Assembly: GCA_964388445.1 (NCBI GenBank)
Contig: CAYMAI010000001.1
Coordinates: 1-64,000, forward strand
Length of the DNA stretch: 64,000 nt
Direction: 5' to 3'
Origin: CAYMAI01 sp964388445
Lineage (GTDB): Bacteria > 4484-113 > JAGGVC01
Made by a program: the position numbers and the translations under genes. The notes below the pieces were generated by a model. The model saw only the letters and a program-made list of their open reading frames with translations, did no database searches and was not told the origin of the DNA. Below are positions 19,701 through 26,295 of this stretch, one piece after another (within the stretch, counting starts at the first letter, position 1; each line of letters begins with the position of its first letter).

Positions 19701-19896
19701 AGGCAACGCGTTTCAAACGGGCCGCTTGAGTAGGGACAAGAACGTAATGGCAATCGTCGATACCGGCCCGCTTTACACGAAGCAGGAACGCGGATTGTTC
19801 GAAGGCTTGTTCGGCGGTTCGCTCGGAGCCAACGACCGGCTAAGCCATAAAGTTCTTTACTGGCAGGACGTTAAATCGGACGACGTAACCCGCTGA
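10783..19896 (+). CDS. giant GspK-like minor pseudopilin with >2,000-residue Ig/PKD/IPT insertion
   Basis: About 3,037 residues from ATG 10783 (AGAGG 8 nt upstream; an in-frame GTG at 10723 would give a long leader). Residues 1-540 look like GspK: prepilin-type segment G/YILLAVIVFISLLLPL without Glu at +5 (the GspK hallmark), ADAAVNNAVSVLIER, the DEAGRLNLN motif near residue 307, an LTSLPGVDVELAKNILRAM helical module and a RGMSKQKYRRLVDFVTVF block ending near residue 535. The rest of the GspK core reappears only near residue 2627: GRVNINTASEEVL, then ARSLARAVVDYRNSF and a C-terminal YVFRVEGKG. Between lie repeated Ig/PKD-like beta modules, one IPT/TIG module (SPRTAAAGEIIEIRGVNF, near 1413) and DxDGDG-type calcium loops (for example DINSDGSLDVNDL near 2014). 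Usual GspK is about 320 residues. Its position after GspG/H/I/J supports a pseudopilus-tip role; surface exposure is inferred. Confidence 0.8.
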   Translation: MSVVKRKLAGLTGENVFSPGKSAREGYILLAVIVFISLLLPLTTLVLSTVGQETVAANNLAVETKTRMAADAAVNNAVSVLIERQVMPDYFVSSLPQHTGRAIIIDDNGILRWNAGSAPNLGAGLDGIYGTDDDYYIGPYKDRKLIGPTSSADPNAHYSPDNPRNYKLDFRYVNWHKPTYLAENWAWFGKNNPFAYNRASGKPVYLFNQFAAIYDDGTGSGLMYAQNWQGYHPDDGSIFPPNRWVMPGYYAGATPPANTDITGTLGNLNGTDDKGKLAQSTVALYNPITNDFGSSDGLKAEVSVTDEAGRLNLNIFCKKVPVWARENELTDFDRDGNLTDDFNENGVPGELIWKWMDNPLFPDRNTVIPTSASGNGTDFNGNGVNEVWLGENLQHYYASDWVDYADKSIAMLTSLPGVDVELAKNILRAMNPDLSTLPAAYTPNPSGATVNPPASRRADAPNLTPHFYAFDLDFDLSGQIIGVSLDYTTNTAGWDLTNDDVPLPRPRPFTDIKQLLDVRGMSKQKYRRLVDFVTVFSYDTNVIGSELWDSQPAGGDNDALNDMRYNINNVVRPATLASYRAEADRVWSFFESHLSESRLKKFTLPVLDRRGYTRDDPEFQAYGTGGHTPYFLNPELSRDSILSIILYRNGYRSDDAYSYDPAGIGRQVNPGTPFGNLFGLFFGNLSNSFIPLPEFQPSYVADPDAGRNTNAVIPGIPRFESVADLLEVPLYKFDNLVVNMMADPPSAAVCNDGDTVTVNYLVSFSDVITVDEFDLSTGTILPVYTVQFDYNGDGVVDFEQVINLDDGIPENDLISLRSQPPTAERPAIIGTFDMPLYRELQFQYPGNPATWRANNYISFSHTFTYSAAGGGNIPARDRTRAGSTWPTNSNFAFDANGDPFITARVTVVKNMPSPDDDPPRALRADDVAKVYLQHNCLAVIPVKTNILAMRTGNNTYQVISRTAGGNTANGPVYVYDWDYVGFPDDGIVDGVVTAPSDWSNIRVAPSIRLDPWSAGAGGGTTDPLGNPLVGRHVVRLAVWDIWGADTQAAPGGYGWPAPWDRIRDFKNPANQNFGNVGYLPFNGPNVDGMFDSAGNPPPPWLFPPSARHMDFAEVYPLATTGELYTQLATYQPSIGRGQSTVIRAGAWGGRAPYTFQITVRRVAAPNYTYIYNSGMLGSNILEIGTDELTRTDLSYPLRFSDTEGVYNVTLRVTDSTQPIPLVKDLTPPATNAQQIYVGTDSVNTSLHTDIPNLTVSAKLIPYERGNPANQRRFLGVASISGGRPNYLLRWDVKDENGLTINQNHPTGTTPMIYTSAGQTPVFTFNPTLSSNGIYFVYCSVIDSTGVNPNTVNSTLATDIVPILLAESNDFRVLPSVYANPPGNQYDGTRRSPSPLGVPVVGGAPRIGTFFISGVNSISPRTAAAGEIIEIRGVNFNANPANNTVTFDNGTFAIPLSVVNDPLHPAPGGNPQQQIMRVRVPEGAISGFIYVTDTVTNGRSQTASVENFFQTNWAVSFDLYATHRDTYNVNPLLPQTYMYEVDFQGDGIFDWSIQTQDTEVLAENNPGLSYDYASDGIGNYQATVRVTNVTTQKVGISHQLIQMRDLTDYALNRDQQTEALGLTANILPDYRTRQPIPTEVLRINSYVDGITNALSLGYKWNIDTNSRVHSFLANRIAGGISFLSSFLSPFTSSVVVRSTLDARYATPNTPIEVTVRVQYPFDVNDNTEPLLTYDVGDYMSTFEFDMDGDGIADITGIRGVVVERGPNYSVEEVKFEYQYTVPNAPDGYYAPYFTATVPWGPAMPGFQLNTNRILLPRIRIQTFLSTLLIDVRNEVNVYSFDIVDLQKQIPANPTPPWSTPPSFDVDGNQVSFFPPGREFFVIESANNDGVYHVATSTYMPATNRTRIVVVEPIQTAVIRGRIAFTTDNSFTPNIYDGLQHYIGLTVIHNRLKDGETWRIQGADSITLPVIQQGANNVYGYNAFNPSYSISNSQGASAYNMLGILGGSAELIYKSDINSDGSLDVNDLHTRSTPLRNTLVPNVVSGIGMGTSPNFGWFNRILGIPGFPVGDVSIPYDSNRGIYTSWGMTLENIGGPITLDSRNIWVDSQEIMVGGRRTSTGGGPGTLPLAADMFIDPLAGSISQTYMLESYVSGGTSPYTYEWRVFYEDGSPLGIPISLADNQGIFAQSYFTPGIDAADEEAASLIPQIEGVYRVELRVLDSSGGPPVIDTQFIRVIALSLQAQLFVNPPAGTTGQDLEYWVHIDGGKPPYTVRIDFADGGGIPGNPNIQTISGINSQFAIVSHNYTQPSFDQYHVKIEVLDSSVPQQIVGGVADGSGNPEVADETPNYSQSIAIGDRIPLAISLMASPPSGFDAFPIDVHYAVAGGVSGASRFGGGNNSYIVMLNLLDENGNVVDSWNGVGRNTFGADGLPDTTALQGRSPGFPPTGYNPPGISTDPDIADANRDRPVQMFVPRAGKFYLQGIVLDGDFQMAFSQVVIYSEGYIAPDVYDDIGAPRVRYTLEPLDATDSNSPLVEKPMHAVRVWVDPLYDPPNSTFGSSTDNDTRLMEADLQILGELFTVDPNPNIFYSSNFSPWRNPLDAAMFEVALATDPTNPNQTTDFYDTFTIGRVNINTASEEVLSAIFSNIIAERGYYYTNNTGDPDFWRNGQRDYENDRLITPQGARSLARAVVDYRNSFYDANLPEVSGFSNYEIGTNGTRVSHLPVIGPWDGANPREYAVSDRNAPLPNYDGTNVDNVYDNYAGNYYNLDNAGYKFYSPSDIAVVRAQQPGESDSDYAKYLNHVSENNGQGFDARYYFTYDEDAGETVADARNKIAIIRNTDSEGNEHTVFSWIPNPPFQSIYDLYKVVGMAENFAGLNPDPTDFEIDSATGRPNYSTSAANRNERVFSGPSVFRYIERWVPTEPASSGGTNHAWKGRYEVVSNYMSDIAPYLTVRSYVFRVEGKGVIPTSQIGAGNAFQTGRLSRDKNVMAIVDTGPLYTKQERGLFEGLFGGSLGANDRLSHKVLYWQDVKSDDVTR

Positions 19897-19921
19897 TAAT
19901 TACTTGTGCTAACTGCTATTT

Positions 19922-19951
19922 ACGGGGAGTCCAAGGGCTCCCCGTTTTTTT
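19922..19951 (+). terminator. rho-independent terminator after the GspK-like gene
   Basis: ACGGGGAG pairs with CTCCCCGT around TCCAAGGG, followed by a run of seven T. Confidence 0.9.
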
Positions 19952-19981
19952 ATTCTTAAATATATATTTTCGCCTGCTTGC

Positions 19982-20010
19982 TTGACAGCCGGGCATTAAT
20001 TGACTACAAT
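19982..20010 (+). promoter_or_regulatory. near-consensus sigma-70 promoter of the secretin operon
   Basis: TTGACA (19982-19987), exactly 17 bp, TACAAT (20005-20010). The start site should be near 20017, leaving a 5' leader of about 100 nt. That leader holds a perfect hairpin GCGCGG-TTTT-CCGCGC (20031-20046) and a weaker CGGTA/TACCG one, then AGGAGG 8 nt before the GTG start. No known riboswitch core is recognisable in it. Confidence 0.85.
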
Positions 20011-20116
20011 CGTTGCGACTAAATATGTGGGCGCGGTTTTCCGCGCATCTTTGCACATTTTAGGCGGTATTGAATTACCGAAGTTAAACGTGAAAGCGGA
20101 TTAGGAGGATTCTACC

Positions 20117-23100
20117 GTGATTCGCACTGACATTGCGCGGCAAGCCGGTTCTGCACTGGCAACCGTTTTGTTCGTGAGTGTTGTGCTTCTGGCATCGGCC
20201 GGAACGCTCTTTGCCGCTGAGATCAACGGTCTCAGCGTGAAAGGGCTGCCTGACCGCGACTTGGTCATTATCGAAATCGACCAAGAGAATGCACAGCCCG
20301 ACATGGTCGTTCAGAAGCTTTTGCCTACTAGGCTCGAAGCTTCTTTTGTAGGTTTTGCCGCAGGCGAAATCGACACCTCGTCTCTAAAGTCTGGACTTGT
20401 CAACAAAGTTCAGGTTATTCGCGCAGACGACCGGATTAACTTGGTAATCCAGCTTGATCATCAGGGGAAGGCAAATCCCGAGATGTTTCGCTGGAGCAAT
20501 CCGCGTGCCAATCTGTGCGTACTCGAGGTGTTTCATCCGACTTCAGATCGTTCGGGCTTGCAGGATTCGGTCTTCGTAAAAGGCGCCGCCCCGGTTGCGC
20601 CTGCCGCTCCTGTTGCGAACGAAAGGCCGGCTCCTTCCGCGCCTTCCGCTTCGCTTATGGCAAGCCCCGTCGAACCTAAGCTCTGGATGCAAGCGGTAGC
20701 ATTCGACAAAGCGACCGAAACGATTTCGGTTACTCTTACCGATGCGGCGAAACCGACCGTTAAGAAAGGTGTGTTTCCTCCTTCCATTACGGTTCAGTTC
20801 CCCGAGACCGCGCTAGGCAATAATGTTCCGACATTCGTTGCCAAATATCACGAGCGCATTTTGCACATCACCACTCGCGAAATCAGCAGGGCTGACGGCT
20901 CGCCCGAAATGAGCGAGGTATTGGTTGTCTTCTCGGACGGTCCGGAAGTTAAATACGAAGTTGCGACTTCGGACGATGGAAGAAATGTAACAATCTCATT
21001 TTCCAACATCGCCCTCGATAAGCCCGCGACTTCTCCCGAATCGGCCACGGCGGAAGTACCTGCAATACCGGAAGTTACTCCGCCTGCCGCGGCTCCGGTT
21101 ATCGAGACTCCGGCCGCCCCGGTTGCGGAGCCTGCCCCCGCTATGGACGCTCCGCCCGTTTCGGTTTCAACCGGAGCGGTTACGGGAGCGGAATACGACA
21201 CTACTACCCGCACCTTGACTGTCAGGACGAATGCAAGCGCCAAAGTAAGCGCACGCAGAGAGACTTTTCCTGCGGGATACACAATTACGGTAAATCTTCC
21301 GCCTGCGGATTCGCTTCCTGAATCGGTAGCGAAATTCCTTCCCGGAATGCAGTTCATTAATGCCGGCGAGTTCACCGATGGCGGTAACAATGTCACTCGA
21401 ATCAGAGTGCAATTCGCGAACGACGTCAACTGGACGCTCGCTTCAACCTCTGATTCTCCCGACGGCACTTCTTTCAGCTTTGTCTTCGGCGAAGCCGGTG
21501 TCGAGGCCCCGACGGCGGATATGCCGACGCCCGACGCAGGAGAGGCGCCCGATGTAACTGACCTTTTTGACATTCCCGGCGAAAATATCGTCGCCGAGGA
21601 CGAATATTTGGTCAAGCCTGCGCAGTCGGAATTCGGCACGCCCTCCGTTGACGAAATTATGGGCACTGCGCCTGCATTCGGCTCGGATAACGAATCCAGG
21701 AATACTGACGAATATGACCAGTTTCCTCTTTACGATATCGAGCAGTTTACGCAGCGCGGCGGAGATTTTGTCCTTCCCGAATTCGAAGGCATGTCCGAAA
21801 GGCTTTCGGATGTTCTTATCACGCTTCCTACAGGCCTTTCGCTTTATTCCGCACTCGAGCTTATGAGTTTTATGAGCGGAATAAGCATTATCCTCGACCC
21901 ATATTGGAACCAGCCGCCAACCGGCTCGGGTCCAAATAACCGTCAACCCCTCGATACGCTCGGCCCCGGTCAAGGCTTCGGCGGCGGCGGCGGTTTCCGC
22001 GATGCGGGCGACTTCAATCCATTCACCTTCCAGCAGGGACTTGCAGTGCAAGGCCGCTTCGTGGATGTACCATTCGACATAGCCCTTCGCATTCTTCTTG
22101 AAAGCAACATATTGAAAATGAAGGTATATCGCGACGAAAGCGACCCGTACGCGAAGCCCATTATTTTCGTAACCAGTCGCGAGCGTCTCGAGCACGAACT
22201 CAAGGACGCGAACGAAGTGGAGCTTTATCAACTCCATTACGCCGATCCGAATCAAATTGTCGAGATTCTTCTAACTCTCGACATTCTTCCAAGCGTAAAC
22301 GTCGGCTACTACACCTATCAGGGTAACGGCGGCTTTGGCGGAGGCCAAGGCGGCGGCTTCGGTGGCGGCGGTGGCGGCTTCGGCGGCGGTTCGGGCGGCG
22401 GCGGCTTCGGCGGCGGTTCCGGAGGCGGCGGTCGGCGTTCCGACACATTACCCGGCGCGTTTAACACCGGCGGAATGTATTTCGGCGGCGAGCCAATGCA
22501 GGGCGGTACGCCCGGCGGCGGTGGCGGAGCCGGTGGTGGCGGCGGTGCTGGCGGCGGCGGTACTGGCGGCGGCGGCGGCTTTGGCGGCCAAGGCGGCGGT
22601 CTCGGAGGAGCTATTCCTCTTCCCACCGCAAAGAGCGGCCTTGTCATCATGCGCGGCACTCGCGAAACGCTCGAGCTTGCGAAAGACATCATCCGCAAAG
22701 TTGACAAGCCCCCGAAGCAGGCAAGTCTGAAGGTAACTATTTATACCGTAAGCGAAAGCCCGCAAAAGGTTTATGGACTAGTTAGCGGCTCCGCGAACAG
22801 AGACCGCACGTTCTGGGATTACGTCGGCGGCTCGCTCAGCCTGAACATCCCGCCCAAGGGTGGCATCATACCGGCTGACAACTATACGGCAGCCTTCGAA
22901 GCCCTGCAAACGGAGCGTAAGGCCAAGGTCATCAATCAGACCGAAATCGCGGTTATCGACGGCCTATTCGCAAGCATCGATTTCACGAAGACCCGTGGTA
23001 ACTTCAGAACTACGGTAACATTCGACGCAAACGGAAACGCATTCAGAACCGGAACCTTCGACGAAGTAACGGCAACCACATCGCTTCAATTCCTGCCTCA

Positions 23101-23431
23101 AATCGACGATTACGGCAGAATCACCCTGCAGTTCACTCCCGACGTTACGGTTTTCGACGGCCCGCCGCAAGTAGCCAGCGACGGACAAGGCGGCGACGTA
23201 ACCTTCCAGCCGACTACTACCACGACGTTGAACACCGTTTTAAGGCTGCAGGATGGCGAAACGGCGCTTATCGGCGGATTGATGATCGAAAGCAACAGTG
23301 ACGACATCGAGAAAGTGCCGCTTCTTGGCGACCTTCCGTTTATCGGTTCGATTTTCACTCATCACAACAAGAACCGTGAAACGTCGTACATTTTCGTTAC
23401 GATTACGGCGACGATAATCGACGACAAATAA
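20117..23431 (+). CDS. pilQ: PilQ/GspD-family secretin with AMIN-like N-terminus and Gly-rich inserts
   Basis: 1,104 residues, GTG start with AGGAGG at 8 nt. A signal peptide (LATVLFVSVVLLASAGTLFA) precedes AMIN-type beta modules (about 35-140 and further copies at about 190-300 and 350-450), as in PilQ. Then come an N0/STN-like segment (LPTGLSLYSALELMSFMSG, near 570), an N1-like segment ending ELYQLHYADPNQIVEILL, and the secretin channel ending in VPLLGDLPFIGSIF, the signature of the family. Inside lies a glycine-rich stretch of about 90 residues. It forms the outer-membrane gate for type IV pili or type II secretion; with pilMNO-like genes next in line PilQ is the better name, but the pseudopilins upstream are T2SS-like, so the machine may be a hybrid. 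Confidence 0.88.
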   Translation: MIRTDIARQAGSALATVLFVSVVLLASAGTLFAAEINGLSVKGLPDRDLVIIEIDQENAQPDMVVQKLLPTRLEASFVGFAAGEIDTSSLKSGLVNKVQVIRADDRINLVIQLDHQGKANPEMFRWSNPRANLCVLEVFHPTSDRSGLQDSVFVKGAAPVAPAAPVANERPAPSAPSASLMASPVEPKLWMQAVAFDKATETISVTLTDAAKPTVKKGVFPPSITVQFPETALGNNVPTFVAKYHERILHITTREISRADGSPEMSEVLVVFSDGPEVKYEVATSDDGRNVTISFSNIALDKPATSPESATAEVPAIPEVTPPAAAPVIETPAAPVAEPAPAMDAPPVSVSTGAVTGAEYDTTTRTLTVRTNASAKVSARRETFPAGYTITVNLPPADSLPESVAKFLPGMQFINAGEFTDGGNNVTRIRVQFANDVNWTLASTSDSPDGTSFSFVFGEAGVEAPTADMPTPDAGEAPDVTDLFDIPGENIVAEDEYLVKPAQSEFGTPSVDEIMGTAPAFGSDNESRNTDEYDQFPLYDIEQFTQRGGDFVLPEFEGMSERLSDVLITLPTGLSLYSALELMSFMSGISIILDPYWNQPPTGSGPNNRQPLDTLGPGQGFGGGGGFRDAGDFNPFTFQQGLAVQGRFVDVPFDIALRILLESNILKMKVYRDESDPYAKPIIFVTSRERLEHELKDANEVELYQLHYADPNQIVEILLTLDILPSVNVGYYTYQGNGGFGGGQGGGFGGGGGGFGGGSGGGGFGGGSGGGGRRSDTLPGAFNTGGMYFGGEPMQGGTPGGGGGAGGGGGAGGGGTGGGGGFGGQGGGLGGAIPLPTAKSGLVIMRGTRETLELAKDIIRKVDKPPKQASLKVTIYTVSESPQKVYGLVSGSANRDRTFWDYVGGSLSLNIPPKGGIIPADNYTAAFEALQTERKAKVINQTEIAVIDGLFASIDFTKTRGNFRTTVTFDANGNAFRTGTFDEVTATTSLQFLPQIDDYGRITLQFTPDVTVFDGPPQVASDGQGGDVTFQPTTTTTLNTVLRLQDGETALIGGLMIESNSDDIEKVPLLGDLPFIGSIFTHHNKNRETSYIFVTITATIIDDK
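22330..22610 (+). repeat. GGC-rich low-complexity repeat inside the secretin gene
   Basis: Runs of GGCGGC/GGTGGC triplets encode two poly-Gly blocks (Gly-Gly-Phe-Gly rich, then Gly-Ala-Gly-Gly-Gly) separated by about 35 ordinary residues. It sits between the N-domains and the channel domain. Such DNA is prone to slippage, so length may vary between strains. Confidence 0.85.
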
Positions 23432-23517
23432 TTCCGGAGATTTTTAGGGAAAACTACGGAACAAATTGCGGAACCTTATGTCAGACGACATGACTGACAT
23501 GGCAGGAGGTTATCGTT

Positions 23518-25464
23518 TTGGCTAGTGCAAAGAAAGGTTTTAAGGTGCTGGATATCGGACTGGATCTAACCAGCGACGAGCTCCGCGTGGTCGGCCTTTC
23601 CCGAAAGGGAAAGGAGTTCATACTGGAGAAGTTCGCAATCGGACCGATTCCAAGCTCTGTGTTCGCTGCCGGCAAGGTGGCCGAGCCGCGCGAGCTTGCC
23701 GCAAGAATCGGCGAAATTTGCGCCGCTAACGGCATAAAGCCCAAAAAAGCGATGATTTCGCTTTCGGGCAAAGCGGCAATAACGAGAATCATCGAACTTC
23801 CCCGCATGGGATACGCCCAAACCCGGCAGGCAATCGACCTGCAGATAAATCAGTACGTACCGTTCCCTCCGGGCGACACGATATATCAGTTCAAAGTTCT
23901 CGAAAAAAGCTCGGCGAGCAACCCCGCCATACAGGAAGTGCTTCTCGTGGCGACGCGCAGAAGCACGGTGGACAGCCTGATACAAACCTTAAGCTATCTT
24001 AAGGTCGAACCTGCGGGAATCAAAATAACCAGCCTCGCCGCCAGCAGTCTCATTCTGCCGCGTCTGGCGGGATTCATGCAAACCGCATGCCTAATCGACG
24101 TGCGCGATTCCGTAACCGACCTTTCGTTTTTCATTCACGGCAACTTCAGGTTGTCCCGGCCAATCGAAATAGGGTACAACTCGATTATTGCCAAGGTCTC
24201 GCAGGCGCTTGGCGTGAGCAATGCCGAGGCGGAAGACCATCTTAGAAACGAGCCCGTGGACCTCGCGCTTCCTCAAGAAGAAGTGGACGAACATGAAGAC
24301 AACAGAATGCGCGAAGCGCTGTTGCCGGTTTTCAGCAACTTCATTAACGAACTGATTCGAAGCATCCGCTATTACGAATCGCAAGCGCAGCGCAGCGAGC
24401 GCGTGGGTAAGCTTTTCGTTTACGGCAACGTTCAGCTTTTCAAAAACCTCGACAGATATATTGAAAATCAGACGGGCCTCGAAGTAAGCATCCTTTCAGT
24501 AAACAGCCTCGTGACTACTCTTCAGGGCGTGTACTCGCACGATTTGCTTCGCGAGCATGCCGAGAAGCTTGTCGTTTCGGCGGGTCTTGCTGCCGATGTA
24601 ATTTCGAAGAAAAAGCCCGAACTGAACCTTATGCCGCAGACATATTATCTGCGCCAGCAGGCTTGGAACGTGGTCAAAGCGGGCACTATTCTGGTGCTCC
24701 TTCTCGCTGTGCTTTTCTGGTATCAAATGGGACAGCTAAACGCCCAAATCGACGAAAGGCAGTCCCGTCTAAGCAACTTGAAGGCCGAGGAAGGCCAGTA
24801 CAAACCGAATGCCGATCGATTCGTCCAGGTAAAAGGCGAAATCCAGCAAGACATCCCCAAATTCAATCAAGTTTTCAACCTTGTCAAGAGCCAGCCGATT
24901 TGGCCTCCGCTTATGCAGGAAGTCGGCGCCGTCACTCCCGACACTGTTTTCCTTAACGAAATCACCTTTAATTCCAGCGACTATTCGCTAAAACTTCACG
25001 GAATTGCCTATTCCCGCTGGGATTTGATGCTCTACTGCCTGTCTATCGACCATTCTAACCTGCTCGTTCTCGGCGAAGTTAGCGAGTCGGAAGGCGGCGG
25101 CGGTACCGGCGGCGGAACCAGCGGTGGCGGCGGCGGCGGCGGAGCGAGAAGCGGCGGTTCAATCAGTATGGGCGAAGACAAGCCGGGCGGCGGCATCGAT
25201 TCCGCCGGATACCCCGGGTCGGCGTTTATGGAAGGCAGCCTTGTCCAGGGTTCGCCTTCGGACGAATTCCGCCCGCCAAGATGGACCGGAAGACCGGGAC
25301 ATAACATCGACGACTTCTTCGGCGCACCGCCGCTCGAAAGAGTCATGGTCGCTTGGGAGTTTGAAATTACCGTTATGGTTCAGTCCAAAGGTAAGCAGCA
25401 AGATGAGGCAATCAAAGCGCTTACGAATTGGGATGAGGTGATTCAGGATGTCCTCAACACGTAA
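23518..25464 (+). CDS. pilM: PilM-PilN fusion protein
   Basis: 648 residues from a TTG start with AGGAGG 8 nt upstream. Residues 1-350 are PilM (actin-like ATPase fold): VLDIGLDLTSDELRVVGLS phosphate-1 loop, AISLSGKAAITRIIELP, QINQYVPFP and the LIDVRDSVTDLSFF phosphate-2 region. From about residue 364 the sequence switches to PilN: PELNLMP, a membrane segment (VVKAGTILVLLLAVLFWY) and a coiled coil, then a ferredoxin-like periplasmic domain with a Gly-rich insertion near 525-545. In most bacteria PilM binds the short cytoplasmic N-tail of a separate PilN; here they are one chain. It builds the inner-membrane alignment platform to the secretin. The downstream gene overlaps by 17 nt. Confidence 0.85.
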   Translation: MASAKKGFKVLDIGLDLTSDELRVVGLSRKGKEFILEKFAIGPIPSSVFAAGKVAEPRELAARIGEICAANGIKPKKAMISLSGKAAITRIIELPRMGYAQTRQAIDLQINQYVPFPPGDTIYQFKVLEKSSASNPAIQEVLLVATRRSTVDSLIQTLSYLKVEPAGIKITSLAASSLILPRLAGFMQTACLIDVRDSVTDLSFFIHGNFRLSRPIEIGYNSIIAKVSQALGVSNAEAEDHLRNEPVDLALPQEEVDEHEDNRMREALLPVFSNFINELIRSIRYYESQAQRSERVGKLFVYGNVQLFKNLDRYIENQTGLEVSILSVNSLVTTLQGVYSHDLLREHAEKLVVSAGLAADVISKKKPELNLMPQTYYLRQQAWNVVKAGTILVLLLAVLFWYQMGQLNAQIDERQSRLSNLKAEEGQYKPNADRFVQVKGEIQQDIPKFNQVFNLVKSQPIWPPLMQEVGAVTPDTVFLNEITFNSSDYSLKLHGIAYSRWDLMLYCLSIDHSNLLVLGEVSESEGGGGTGGGTSGGGGGGGARSGGSISMGEDKPGGGIDSAGYPGSAFMEGSLVQGSPSDEFRPPRWTGRPGHNIDDFFGAPPLERVMVAWEFEITVMVQSKGKQQDEAIKALTNWDEVIQDVLNT

Positions 25465-26281
25465 CAAACCGCCCGCGAAAGGGCAGCAACGGCAGCAGCA
25501 GGACACCGGGCCGCGTCAGCCAATCTTCACGCCGCTCAACGTTGGAATCTTCTTCGGAATTCTCCTAATCGTTGCCGCCATCGTATACTGGAAGGGCGTC
25601 GCTGAGCCGAAAAATCAAGAAATCGCCAATCTCGACGGCCAGATCAGCTCTCAAATTCAGCAAAACGAAACCTACAAACGGCAAGCCGCGAAGCTTAGCG
25701 AGGCGCAGGAAATCAAGTCCATAATGAACCAGAAAATCGAAGAAGTCCGTCCTAAGTTTCTTTACGACGACGATTCGATGCGTGTATTTTTCTTTGAAAC
25801 GTTTCCCGACCTTTTAACTCGTTCGAACATCAACCCTGCGGGTATCAAAGTGGAAACGGAATGGCAGTACACTCTACCTTGGTGGTTCGATTCCCCATTC
25901 TGGACTTTTCCCGATTGGTCGATTCCCAGCGAAGGCTGGGACATGTTCACTTGGAAGTACATGGCGCGCAAGGAAGGCGAAGCCAAGCCGGAATCCACAG
26001 GCTCCTTTGGCGCACCCGAAGTTTTTATTAAGCCCGTCAAGATTCACCTTGAAGAAGTCAGGTTAACCTACGAACAACTTCAAAGGTTTATCGAAACTCT
26101 TCAAAGAAGAAGCAAGGTGCTTGTAACGGTACACTGCTTCAAGAACGACGGCGGCGAAAATCAGGGATTCCTCCGCGTGAGTTCCCTGTATGAAATCGAG
26201 CTGACGATATACCAGATGAATCCGGAAAAACCGGCAAGCGGCGATTCCCCTGAAGGTATGCCCGGCAGCGAAACCTGCTAA
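25448..26281 (+). CDS. pilO: PilO-like inner-membrane alignment protein
   Basis: 277 residues. A Gln/Pro-rich cytoplasmic tail, one membrane helix (about 34-50), a coiled coil (PKNQEIANLDGQISSQIQQ) and a periplasmic domain: the PilO/GspM-like plan. The start lies inside the end of the PilMN gene with GAGGTG upstream, so translation is coupled. Trp- and Pro-rich residues around 140-165 (LPWWFDSPFWTFPDW) are unusual for PilO. Assignment rests on architecture and operon position more than on sequence motifs. Confidence 0.7.
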   Translation: MSSTRNKPPAKGQQRQQQDTGPRQPIFTPLNVGIFFGILLIVAAIVYWKGVAEPKNQEIANLDGQISSQIQQNETYKRQAAKLSEAQEIKSIMNQKIEEVRPKFLYDDDSMRVFFFETFPDLLTRSNINPAGIKVETEWQYTLPWWFDSPFWTFPDWSIPSEGWDMFTWKYMARKEGEAKPESTGSFGAPEVFIKPVKIHLEEVRLTYEQLQRFIETLQRRSKVLVTVHCFKNDGGENQGFLRVSSLYEIELTIYQMNPEKPASGDSPEGMPGSETC

Positions 26282-26295
26282 TGGAGATGATTTAG

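Noticed and set aside
22330..22610. Possible CRISPR or satellite array
   Set aside because: The repeat is triplet-based, in frame and codes for glycine; no spacers.
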